64,000 nt of DNA from Diplocarpon mali. Taxonomy: Eukaryota; Ascomycota; Leotiomycetes; Helotiales; Drepanopezizaceae. Below, in pieces: positions 24,401-34,934 of the stretch. Both the position numbers and the translations under genes were made by a program. The stretch's first letter is position 1. Each line of letters starts with the position of its first letter. The notes beneath the pieces were generated by a model. That model saw only the letters and a program-made list of their open reading frames with translations, did no database searches and was not told the origin of the DNA. The DNA lies in the NCBI GenBank assembly GCA_024741835.1, contig JAENRP010000002.1, forward strand, positions 124,001 to 188,000. The letters run 5' to 3'.

Positions 24401-25976
24401 TTACTGGCTTAGTCGTGATACTTTGCATAGCCCGTATCGGATCTGGGAGAGCTTTACGGTCAATCTTGCCATTGAGTGTCATCGGAAATTCACCCATCTC
24501 GACAAAAAATGAAGGCATCATGAAGGCTGGAAGTCGTTTAGCCAATTTTGGGCGTAGCATACTGTCGAGTGCCATTTTGTTTTCGCGAACCCTAGGAACG
24601 CAGTAAGCGACAAGTCTATCGTCTCTAATGACAACGACTGCATCCGCGATATGTATATTATCAGTTATGGCAGCCTCGATATCACCTAATTCGATCCGGT
24701 GACCACGGACCTTGACCTGTCCGTCGGTGCGACCCAAAAGCTGTAGCTGTTCAGGAGATCCAAATCGGGCCAAATCTCCAGTACGGTATAAATTTCCAGC
24801 ACCGAAAGGATTCCTCACGAATTGCAAATTTGTCAGCTCGGGATTGTTGTGATAACCCCTCGCCAAACCTGCACCACCAATGTAAAGTTCGCCGTCTGAT
24901 CCTGGAAGAACTGGATGAAGGTGTTCATCAAGTACATAGAGTCGATAGTTGGCAATAGGCTTTCCAATAATCACTTCGTGGCCTCGTTCAACCTGCCAAA
25001 TACTTGCCCAAACAGTCGCCTCGGTCGGACCATACATGTTCCATAACGAATCTGCACGATCAAGTAATTTTTCGGCCAACCGTAGGGGCAATGCATCGCC
25101 TCCGCAGAGAATTTTGGAGAGACGGAGCCCATCCTGCCATCCATAGTCTAGCAGCATCTGCCAGGTCGCAGGAGTAGCTTGCATAAGAGTGACGTTGTGC
25201 TGCTGTATCAACCTCAAAAGCGCAGATGGATCTTTGACCTCGTGGGACTGAGCTACGATTGATGTAGCGCCACAAAGTAGTGGTAAAAAGAGCTCCAGGA
25301 CTGCTATGTCGAAAGATATTGTGGTAATGGCGAGTAAGCGGTCATTTTCGGTGCATCCTGGCTCCCGTCGCATCGAAAGCAGGAAATTTGACATTGCACC
25401 ATGGGTGATTTCGACACCCTTGGGCTTACCGGTTGATCCAGACGTGAAAATGACATAGGCTAGGTCTTCTGGCCGCACGCCCACTCCTAGATTGCTTTGC
25501 TCGGCGTCCACATATTCTCCCCAACTCTCGTCGAAATATATGCATTCGCCTCCCCAGAACGACAATGTGCCACGGGTATCGGCTTCAACAACAGCAAGTT
25601 TTGGCCTGGCCGTATTTAGCATGTGGCCAATGCGCTCTGCAGGAAAGGCCGGATCAAGAGGTACGTATGCGGCGCCGGCTTTCAACACGCCCAGAAGCAC
25701 CGTAACGAGACTGGAGGACCGGTTGAGAGCAATGGCGACGAGATCTCCAGGCCTGATACCCCGCCCCACCAATGATCGAGCAAATTGATTTGCGAGCCCA
25801 TTAAGCTTTCCGAAGGTCAATCCCAAATCCGTAGAAACTAGGGCGACCTTGTTGTAGTACTTTTGTACCGCGCCTTCGACGAGATGGTGTGCACAGAATC
25901 CCAGGGTCGAAGTATCATCAGATGAATTGAACTGCTCGATAGCCGCTTGGTGGTCTGCATCTAGGGTAGGAATCAT
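18492..25976 (-). CDS. swnK-like: SwnK-type NRPS-PKS hybrid synthase (A-PCP-KS-AT-KR-ACP-R)
   Basis: Minus-strand exons are 25976-20055 and 19946-18492, giving 2458 residues. The 108-nt intron (GTGAGT donor, CTGAC branch) is needed to avoid an early stop. Domain order: adenylation (TSGSTGKPKG near residue 180, YGPTEATVW, NGKIDRKALP near 504); peptidyl carrier (FFQIGGNSMG, Ser about 557); ketosynthase (DTACSSS, Cys about 785; EAHGTGTKLGDP; KSNIGHTQAAAG); acyltransferase (GHSIGELVAAH, Ser about 1236); ketoreductase (TGGLGDLG near 1716; Ser in FSSISG, Tyr in GNYAAAN near 1857); acyl carrier (DIGIDSLTAV, Ser about 2018); thioester reductase (TGSTGFVG near 2106; YGTSK near 2254). There is no condensation, DH, ER, MT or thioesterase domain. 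This order is that of SwnK, the synthase of the fungal mycotoxin swainsonine, in which an amino acid starter is extended with malonyl-CoA and released by reduction. All catalytic residues checked are present, so the enzyme looks active. GTG at 26058-26060 opens the frame further upstream, but 25976 is the first ATG. The real product is unknown. Confidence 0.92.
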
Positions 25977-28524
25977 CTGTTCTGTTGAACTCAACCGTCC
26001 AGTTGGAATTGAGGGAAATGAGCAGCAATTGGCCAAGAGAGCTGAGATATAAACACCCACTCGCTGCGAAACATGTCACAAGCATTATATCAGCCTGCGA
26101 GAATTTGGCAAATTCCGAGACATATTACCAAGACCAGTTCCGAGGTAGCCGCATCCGCGCAAGCAATAATCGTTCGAATTACCCCGGCCACTGATAATCC
26201 CTCCTACCATTGTAGCAGGTGAGTCCTCGTGCAGTGGGTATGGAAATATCGCATCGCAATTGATAATTTTAGATAAAGTGGAGCTAGATATGCAAAAGCA
26301 TCAACAATATCTTAGGATTAAATTGAGCAGATAATACAAAATACGAGTTTTCGGCAACCCGCATTACACGGTGGACACCAAGCCTCAGTACTCGTTCAGC
26401 TTGAGGAGACAGAGGACAAAAAGGTTCGTCATATTCATGCAGTCAGCATAGAAAACCACAGTCGTGAATTGGCCGATGCGACGCAGATCACCGCATACTC
26501 TGAGCTGAAAAGTGCACGAGGGATAATCAAGCTCTGAAGTCTGGTGAGAATTGAGACAGCTGTTCATGTACGGCATTCCACTAAACTATGTTATTGATAC
26601 AGTAGCCCATGACACGGTATAGGAGTATTCCGGCCAGAGCCTCCCCGGAGCTGTGCGTGTGATTTGCCAATCCTGCAGAGCAATAGACGCTACTCAGCCG
26701 TCAGTGACTGGGCGGGCAGAAGGCAGAAGAAATCTTCAAGTACAACAGCAGTGTAATTGATAGTAAGGCGGTATTAGTGAAAGCACGGAAAAGAAATTTC
26801 CAGAATGATTGGTACTCTGCAAGGGCTTCGCCGAGCTGTGGGATCTCAAGGCAGTAAATGGGGCCGGCTTGATATTTTTTGGTGAAATATTTTGCATGAG
26901 GTCAGTCGATTATAGTGATCGGTGATTTTGAGGCCGAGGAAACAAAAGCGGCTGTAGGCAGGGTAGAGCACTTCTTACCAGGTAGACACTTCAGGTTTGC
27001 GCACTCATGGCAGGCGACATAACATGCGATGGATACTGGTAGTATGAGGAATTGCGTATTCCAAGATTTTAGTCATTGATTAGAAGGTTCGGGATCTGCC
27101 TGTTGCAGATATGTGCAAAGCTTGACCAATGACCAAGTGAAGTGCGACCTAAAGTTGTGGCCACTCGGACTGGCCCGTACAACTTATTTTGTACTCCTGA
27201 GGGACCATGACATCATTCAATGTCGAGAAGAGGTAATAGAGAGCAGTCTGATTGTGATGAATGCGTGTAACTGCGAGAGGTACAGGTGAGAAAAGGCATC
27301 GCTCAATGAGATGAGGTTGAGATGTCTCGCTAAAGTTAGCTTACTTCTTAGTCAGCATGGCACTCAGGAACCTCGCTCAGCTAGGCGTGTATACCTTGAA
27401 GGTACACCAACTTGATTTTTAAGAACTACACAGAAGGAGATCGGCACAAGATCTGCACTGATCACCTTTCCACGATTTAGCACGAGTCCTCATTCCTCGA
27501 AGACTATCTTGATCTCCAGAATACTTCATCGGTTAACGCAACGTCAGTCGAAGGATGCAGACAGTGAATTCGATCCTGGCAAGACCAGGCCTGAAGATTT
27601 GCTCACATTCCAAAGACCCCGGCTAACTTTTTGCGTGCCTCAAGCTGAATGATCGATTCGACTATTGGCTGTCGTTTGTTGCATATACATGCACGTCCAT
27701 GTGGAACAGAGTCAAGAATGGTCAAGCGAGGATCAGACACGGCCATTATTGACAGCTGCGTATAGAAGGGTACATGATCGCGAGAAACATACCCTATCCT
27801 ATGGCTCTTCAAGTATCCTTGTTTGTATTTGGGAATCATGGTGGGAAGAAAAGAGCTGGGAAGTACGGTAACATTCCAGGGCTTCGAAAGAGTCGGAGTA
27901 ACTTCTTTGGAATCGTCTCGTGTGGGGTTGTTATTGATTTTATAACACAAAGCGCCGTGAGCGACCGGCCACAAAACTGGGACGAAGATATACCTCGAAG
28001 CGCACAGGTCACTCCGTCGGTTTACTTCGCATAAATGGATTTTCTCGGCAGCTTTTGATAACCCCTCCTCCCCCCCATCTGCCCCCCCAATCCTGCCGAT
28101 GCCTGTCATTGCTCTGAGATACCATTTTGACTTGGAGGAATAGATGATGGCTTACGGCAGATCTAGCTTCACAAAATGGCATTATCTCTAGAGTCAATGA
28201 AGTCTTTCTTCTTGTTTCTTATCCATCCTTGTCTCCCTCATGTGGCCCGACGCCCGCTCGATGCAAGCGTGATCCATCAGGTATGACACGATCTAAAGCA
28301 CAAAATCGCGAACGCCCATCCTTTTCTCTTCGTACATCCGATACATATTGCTGAAGCGGTTCAACTTGTATTCATTCCATACGTACATATATTTATGAAG
28401 GTTTCTATGTCAGCATCTTGCACCCATATCAAGAGCCTAAAGTCTTTCATGACAGCAGTTCCATTGTTCTTTCCAAGCCTGCCACCTTCCGCCTGGACAC
28501 TACAGTTTGATCACATCTCGGTTC
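25977..28524. other. 2.5-kb divergent intergenic region between synthase and transporter
   Basis: The synthase runs left and the MATE gene runs right, so this is a shared 5' region. No gene is supported: the longest frame (about 27603-28109, minus) has no known domain and no clear splice structure. It is unusually long for the flanking gene density and could hold regulatory sites or a decayed gene. Confidence 0.45.
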
Positions 28525-30362
28525 ATGCAGAACTACCCTTACACGAAGATATCTCTTCTACTACCGGACGAGGGGTCGAACTCGTTGCTCTCGACATACC
28601 GCTCGATGGAGGATTCGCCTCTTTTATGCCGGTCGGCGTCGACCGAGTTTCAGAAGAATGCGGGTAAGAAAGCTCAAAAAGAAACGACCTGGAAGAAAGA
28701 GGCGAAGATAATTGCGACATGGTCGGCGCCACTCATTGCTACCACTTTACTACAGCGATCGATCATCATCGTTAGCATCTTTGCTGTAGGCAGGATCGGA
28801 ACAATTGAACTGGGGGCAGTCACTGGTAGGTTTCCCCCCAAAAGAGCAAAGTGTCTCTTCCCTGCTGATAATCCTGCAGTGGCCAGTGCAACAACCAACA
28901 TGATAGGGAACACAGTGATCCAGGGGCTCGCCAATGGTCTCGATACTCTTGCGGCCCAGGCCTATGGGTCGGGGAAGAAACACTTGGTCGGGTTGCATGT
29001 GCAACGGATGATTTATTTCATACATCTTTGTGTTCTGCCACTGATCATTTTGTGGTGGAAGGCCGAGGAAATATTTGTGTTCATCCTCAAGGATCAACAG
29101 GTTGCATACCTGTAGGTACGGGGGAGCCCCTTATTCTCTCTCTGGATGTTTTCAGTATTGCGGATCTGCCCTGTTCCTTCCGGGGACTCTCTGATGGCTG
29201 ACTTACATGCTACCCAGAGCGGGAACGTACTTGAAGATCATGATCCTCCGATTCCCAGCATATGTGCTATTCGAATGCGGCAAACGCTTCTTCCAGGCCC
29301 AGGGGATCTTCCACGCCGCGACATTTGTGGTCGTGCTTGCTGCTCCGTTCAATGCTCTCATCATGTGGCTGTTTGTCTGGCATCTTGGCTGGGGGTTTAT
29401 CGGTGCCCCCATTGCCATCGTGATCACCGAAAACTTGATGGTCCTCCTGCTATTACTCTATGCTTGGCTAGTAGATGGGTCTCAATGTTGGGGAGGGTTG
29501 ACTAAGGATGCATTCCGCAACTGGGGTAAAGCTACCTGCTCACAACACTTTGTCCTCACAGTCAGCAATGCTAACGGTATATCAGGACCAATGATTAGGA
29601 TAGCAGTTCCCGGTATGATCATGTATGTTACCGAATTTGCTGCAGAAGAAGTTTTGACTCTCGCGGCCGCGCAATTCGGGACCTCGCAGTTAGCCGCACA
29701 AAGCGTGCTGGTAACACTCGTACAAATCACCTACATTGTTCCCCTTGGCGCTTCGATCGCCGCCTCTATTCGGGTTGCAAACTGGATTGGCGCTAGAGCG
29801 AGCGGTGCAGCGAAATTCTCTGCGAAAGTGGTTGGTTCCTCTCCCAGTGGAAGTCTTGTGCTTGTCGATTTTAATGCTCGTCTGCAGGCTGTCGTGTTCG
29901 GCTTTGTCCTTTCTTCGTCGAACACTGTGTTACTATTCTCGCTTCGGAATCAGCTTCCGTACCTCTTCACCCGAGACCCCGAGGTCGTTGTAGCTGTCGT
30001 CAAGTCGATCCCAATCATTTCGTGCATGTTGGTTTTCGACACGATGGCTGCATTTTCCCATGGCTTGCTTAGAGCCATCGGGTGTCAAGGATTCGGCAGC
30101 TACGTCAATCTTGTTGCATATTATGTAATTGCGCTCCCAATATCATTCAGCACAGCATTCATGCTGGACTGGAAGATCTATGGTCTATGGACAGGAATGG
30201 CTACCGGTCTGTGTCTGTGAGTTGAGGCCCGCACGAAAAGAATTTGGCGATATGACAGCTCACACGTAACACAGCGTTTCTACGATCGAGTTCTGGTGGC
30301 TGAACCGATCGGATTGGGACCATGCAGTGGATAAAGCTACACTCAGGAACGATCTAGGTTGA
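28525..30362 (+). CDS. MATE-family multidrug/metabolite transporter
   Basis: Proton- or sodium-coupled efflux carrier of the MATE family (fungal Erc1-like group), expected in the plasma or vacuolar membrane. Exons are 28525-28825, 28880-29111, 29218-29525, 29586-29830, 29888-30216 and 30275-30362, giving 500 residues. Visible signatures: an N-terminal cytosolic tail of about 60 residues, first membrane helix with WSAPLIATTLLQ, the conserved NTVIQGLANGLDTLAAQAYG, RFPAYVLFECGKRFFQAQG, VANWIGARASGAAK in the second half, and FSHGLLRAIGCQ. The length is normal and no frame break remains after splicing. Intron 4 (29831-29887, 57 nt) is a multiple of three and open, so an unspliced form could be translated. 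Its place beside the synthase suggests product export, but that is inference. Confidence 0.88.
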
Positions 30363-30762
30363 ATTGCAGCAAGCTGACTGGTCATTTGATGTGACTCTCG
30401 CAAATGTTTCCGGTGCAACAGTGTATGATAGACACGCTGCAATGAGTGCACTGAATTTCCTTTTTGTATTGGGCTTTGCAGGAGTAAAGAGAAAGTTCTG
30501 CAGAATTAATGCTTTACGTGGGGAGATATTTTGGGTTCGTGTATGCATCACTGTTAAAAACCTGAAATCGGTCTGCACAGCTGCGACAAACACGGTTCTA
30601 TGTTCAGCCAATAGGAGAGAGCAAAAGAAACTTCCCAGCCCCGGCGTGAATTTTCCAGTCTCTGTTTATCCTTCTCTTGCTTCTATTTGCATCGCTCGGA
30701 GTGATAGTACTATAGTCATCTCTATTGGTGACAAAAGCTCTGGTCTCCAGTATCAGTCAACG
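30363..30762. other. Intergenic, upstream of threonine aldolase
   Basis: A 400-bp spacer between the transporter stop and the aldolase ATG, both on the plus strand. The aldolase frame happens to stay open through most of it, but the translation lacks family similarity, so I treat it as promoter and leader. Confidence 0.5.
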
Positions 30763-31938
30763 ATGTTGACTCGACCTCAGTCAGACACAGCTCCGATGGA
30801 TTCTGCACTACTTTCAGAGAAAAGCAGTAATGATTCAACGATTTCAGAACCGCACCAAGCTACAGAACGATTTTCCCGCCTGGCGTGGTCTCACTGCGAA
30901 GAAGCCTCAGATGATTTCCGCTCGGACTTCTTCACCAAACCCACACTACCAATGCTCGAAGCCATCGTCACAGCCTCCCTCGGAGACGGCGACATGGAAG
31001 AAGACACAACGACAAATACGTTCCAGGACTTTATCGCAGACCTAGTAGGTCATGAAGCGTCCCTCCTCGTGGTCTCCGGTACCATGGGCAATCAGGTTGC
31101 CTTACGAGCCGCTCTAGGAGCTCCGCCCCACTCTATCCTGGCCGATCATCGAGGGCATATCATAATCCTCGAAGGAGGCGGTGCCGCCTCTCTGTGTGGC
31201 GCGATGATCAAATCGGTTGTCCCCTCCAACGGGCACCATCTCACACTTGAAGATGTCAAGAAACACGCCACCATCACGGAATCGATCTACGACTGCCCAA
31301 CCCGTGTCGTCAGTTTGGAAAACACGCTGTGGGGAACTATCATGCCACTATCAGATATACAAGCGATATCGCGCTGGGCTCGCGCCCAGGATCCCCCGAT
31401 ACACATGCATCTAGACGGGGCTCGTCTCTGGGAGGCCGCTGCCGCGGGATCCTGTACACTGAGAGAAGTCGGGGCATGCTTCGACAGTATCCAGCTCTGC
31501 CTGACAAAGGGTCTCGGTGCTCCCGTGGGTAGCGTTGTGACTGGCAGCACGCTCTTCATAAAGCGAGCGAAATGGGGCCGCAAACTGCTCGGCGGGAGCA
31601 CACGCTCATCGGGGATCATAGCCGCGCCGGCAAGAGTCGCGGTCGAAGACGTCTTCCTGGGTGGCAAGCTGAAGGCAGCCCAGGACCGAGCCAAGTTTGC
31701 TTCCGCTCTGTGGGAGCAGCTGGGCGGGAAGTTGCAGCTGCCCACGGAGACGAACATGATCTGGTTCGACCTCGCGGCTTCAGGCTTGACGCCGGAGGAG
31801 TTCTATCCCGTCGCGAACCGGTTCAAGATCAAGATCGGGGCACCGCTCTTCGGTCGTGTCGTCTTCCATCATCAGATTAGCCAAGATGCCTTCATGAGGC
31901 TGTGCGATTTTTTCAGGGCTGTTCTCAAGAAGGAATGA
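30763..31938 (+). CDS. GLY1-like: PLP-dependent threonine aldolase-like enzyme
   Basis: Fold-type I PLP enzyme of the low-specificity L-threonine aldolase family, which splits L-threonine or allo-threonine and other beta-hydroxy amino acids into glycine and an aldehyde. It is a single exon of 391 residues. The N-terminal substrate-binding motif appears as FRSDFFTKPTLPMLEA (usual form RSDT.TKPT..M), followed by FVSGTMGNQ-like VVSGTMGNQVALRAA, HMHLDGARLWEAA with the cofactor Asp, and LTKGLGAPVGSVV with the Schiff-base Lys near residue 248. The DFF in place of DTV in the first motif is a small departure. A second in-frame ATG lies at 30796. It follows the MATE gene on the same strand and may belong to the synthase cluster; alternatively it is primary metabolism. 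Confidence 0.88.
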   Translation: MLTRPQSDTAPMDSALLSEKSSNDSTISEPHQATERFSRLAWSHCEEASDDFRSDFFTKPTLPMLEAIVTASLGDGDMEEDTTTNTFQDFIADLVGHEASLLVVSGTMGNQVALRAALGAPPHSILADHRGHIIILEGGGAASLCGAMIKSVVPSNGHHLTLEDVKKHATITESIYDCPTRVVSLENTLWGTIMPLSDIQAISRWARAQDPPIHMHLDGARLWEAAAAGSCTLREVGACFDSIQLCLTKGLGAPVGSVVTGSTLFIKRAKWGRKLLGGSTRSSGIIAAPARVAVEDVFLGGKLKAAQDRAKFASALWEQLGGKLQLPTETNMIWFDLAASGLTPEEFYPVANRFKIKIGAPLFGRVVFHHQISQDAFMRLCDFFRAVLKKE

Positions 31939-34048
31939 TGGATCTCGGGTCCTGCCGCCGTGCGAGGACACCCTGCAGTAATGGATATTGAGTTGCGAGT
32001 GGCCGGAGAAAGTCTGGGTTGCGTTCTATTGTAGAACAAACTTAATGTTGTTATCCACCATACCTTGCATCAAGCAGTGGGTTCGTCGTCCGCTCTCCCT
32101 GCCTTTGCTATGATTCGGCACCCCATAGCCATGGTGGAACGACAGTTTAGCGCAACGCGGCGGAATCACACAGACCCGACCAACGACAGTAGACTTAAAC
32201 TCTCCCTACTCAAATCAAATAGAACAGAACGTATTTTCGGGATCCAAAGACCAGATGGATTAGTAAAGACCGAGCGACTCCAACCCATTCCAACCCTCTT
32301 CCTCGCTTAGCCTCACAAGCGAGCCTATATTTATTTACTTACGATCAACACCCACCCACCAATAACCATAAAGCTTTACATCCGCTCGTGATAAGTGGAC
32401 TGGCGATACGAGATAAGCTTCAGACACCCCACGTGCTGCGTCCTAGGGACGCTATGCATTTCTTTTACGAGTGGTAATCAGGACAACCGTTCCTCGCCGT
32501 CTACCATGAGCGATGCAGGGTCTGGTGTCGTCCCATCGAGGATCTGCAATCTTCTTCAGTATAGATATTGCCAATGTGCTTCAGAATGGAGATCATGCAC
32601 CGAGGCGAATGCCTCGAGGGATTATGCGCGACTCGCGGTTGCAAGTATTGGTCTGGCGACTACTGCGAGTCTCTTTGGTACCGGGCGGACGGGATGGACA
32701 TTTGGCTGGTGCCTGCGGTAATGAATCTTTGTTTAGATCAATATATATATATATATATATAAGAGTTTAACCGCAGATGAATTGTAGCTCAAATGTCAAT
32801 GACTGGTGCCGGAAAGATCTGATGTGTGCTTCGCATCTCGCATCTCGCATCTCGCTCGGAGTTCAGAGCATTTGTCTATATATATTTTATTTTATTTGGG
32901 GGAAAAAAGGAGGTTCTTCCTCATACTAGAATGGTTTTCTTATGAGCTGTGGTGTAAGATATACCATTCACTGGCTAGATTGGTTTTCCAAGCCTCCATT
33001 CTGCAGCGGACGGGGTACGAAGCTGTGCGTATGGGGCACCAACGTAGCTAACTAGAGTCCGAGGGATCTCTCAGATATCTGAGACTACCAAATATCACCG
33101 TGCTCGTAATCTTTTAGATGGATTCAATTCGTCCCTTGGATGGTAGAGATTGGCGAGGGACTATGAAGGCCGGATACTTCGTCATTTCGCTATCCGTTTT
33201 TACGACTTCACAGCGAACTTTTCGAAAAACTGGGTTCAAGTAAACTCCAGGAATGGTAACAGAATTTAGATTTGACCGTCACGACTGATCGCGCGCGGCC
33301 GGCAGTTTGAAGTGGACGACATACAACATAGTCCGAAGCAGAAAGTCTGCTTCTAATGCAGAGCTTGGTATATGCGTCTCACTGTGCTTGTGTTATGACG
33401 CAGGTCACAACAAAGTGCATCCCACGAGGCTACTCAGAGTGATGTAGAGAGAGCAGCTCAGTAGGTAAAGGCATCACCCCCCTCAATGGCCATATCACCT
33501 CATCTTCCATAAAGACGCCATAAAGACGCCGTGTCAAAATGAAGCAGTGAAATTCTCTGTAAAGCGTACGACAGCGCTTCCAACTGGCTCTTTGAGGTTT
33601 ACTGAGCTTGCAATATCACTTAGCTCATTCGCAAGAGACGAATTCTCCGACGAATCACATTTGCTGGCACCGAGGCAGAAGAGCTCTAGGCTTGGCGGAA
33701 TTCATCAGGGCCAGGACTTGAGTAAAATCGCGTGAGAATGACTGCGCAGAGATCCGTGAAGAGTGTTACGAAGTATTGCGAAGTATGTAGTATGTGGTGC
33801 TGTCTGGTGTCTATCTCCAAGCGATGCCGGTTGCGAGGGCGAGTGCTTTGGGGTGAGAAGCGGAAGGGCGGACAGGAGTCATATACGGATAAGGGGCCTG
33901 TCCACGCTCAGACCCACTACCCAAGGTGGATCCAGTGGCACCGGAGCTTCGCCAAGGGTGAGTGGTGTCCACCCCACTAAATCAAAATCCTAATGATATA
34001 TAAATCTCTAGATTGCTGGACACCCCATAATCGAGCAATAGGATTAAA
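31939..34048. other. Intergenic, accessory block to tRNA-Glu
   Basis: No gene supported. It holds a TA dinucleotide run at about 32739-32761 and three copies of CATCTCG near 32835-32853. A tRNA A-box-like string (GCTCAGTAGGTAAAGGCA, near 33455) was seen but has no matching B box. Confidence 0.45.
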
Positions 34049-34140
34049 TCCGGAATGGTGTAGTGGCTAGCATTTCTGCCTCTCATCTGCCGCTCGGCAT
34101 GTGTTCGCAGGAGACCGGGGTTCAATTCCCCGTTCCGGAA
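34049..34140 (+). tRNA. tRNA-Glu (CTC), with 20-nt intron
   Basis: Acceptor TCCGGAA (34049-34055) pairs perfectly with TTCCGGA (34133-34139); discriminator A34140. Anticodon stem TCTGC/GCAGG, anticodon CTC at 34082-34084, intron 34086-34105 at the canonical position, T-arm CGGGG/CCCCG with TTCAATT loop. It reads GAG codons. Confidence 0.95.
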
Positions 34141-34934
34141 TCTTGTTACCGTCATGTTTTTGTCGCTTGTACTTGAGATTTCTGTCTATTGCTTTACCCG
34201 TTTTTTCATACTGCCCGGCCCGTTCGAATATATTCATGAGTTTGTTGCGTCCGCCATTGCTCTGGGAACATATTCCTTCCTACCCCAACATCACATGGTT
34301 TATATATGTAGATCAAAATACCAGGCCTCGTTACTATCACAGCATCGCATTTTATCTTGACCTACAATAAACCGGACTTTTGTTCCCTCTTAGAGAACGA
34401 CTAACCAGTCTTGTACTTACTTGGTAAGTGTATTTGCATACCCCTCTGATACTTTATACTCGAGGTACAAATCATATACCTAGTCAAAGGGTGTTGATAG
34501 ACCCTGTTTGCTGGCTAGAGTTGGAAGCTGATACGATTGCGCGGCTGCGTGAAATTCAAAGGTATTATTCAGATAGGAGATATGTCATCACTTCATCTCT
34601 TCTAGTGCCCAAATCCCGCGTTGATATATACGGGCTGGAGGTATACTTACAACCAGAGCTCCAGGAAGTTGAGAATATCATTGAAGCAGTATAAAGAAAA
34701 AGAAAAGTACGGAAAAAAAAACATTTGGAATCGAAGAATTTGCGACGACCAATGCGGAGACGAACTATTATCTCTGCTTGAATGGCTGACAGATGATCCC
34801 AGAGTTGACGTTCGTGTATTATCTAACACTGCACTCCCAAAATACATACCAATCCCCCCCTCCCCAGGCAATCTCAACACCAAAACACCTCTCATCATTA
34901 AGGCCTCTGAATAGCCCAAGAACAAATTACACTC
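34141..34934. other. Intergenic between tRNA-Glu and BUB1-like gene
   Basis: No gene supported. An 88-codon frame at 34428-34694 has no recognisable family. The right end is the 3' flank of the minus-strand kinase gene. Confidence 0.45.

Noticed and set aside
26058..26060. GTG as an earlier start of the synthase
   Set aside because: Nuclear fungal genes normally use ATG; the first in-frame ATG is at 25976 and leaves the whole adenylation domain intact.
27603..28109. 168-codon minus-strand frame between synthase and transporter
   Set aside because: No domain, no family resemblance, no splice partner; too weak to call a gene or a swn relic.
30364..30762. In-frame open extension upstream of the threonine aldolase
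   Set aside because: The translation has no similarity to the family, which starts around the motif RSDFFTKPT, and the spacer is needed as promoter after the MATE stop.
33440..33540. A-box-like string GCTCAGTAGGTAAAGGCA
   Set aside because: No T-arm or acceptor pairing downstream.
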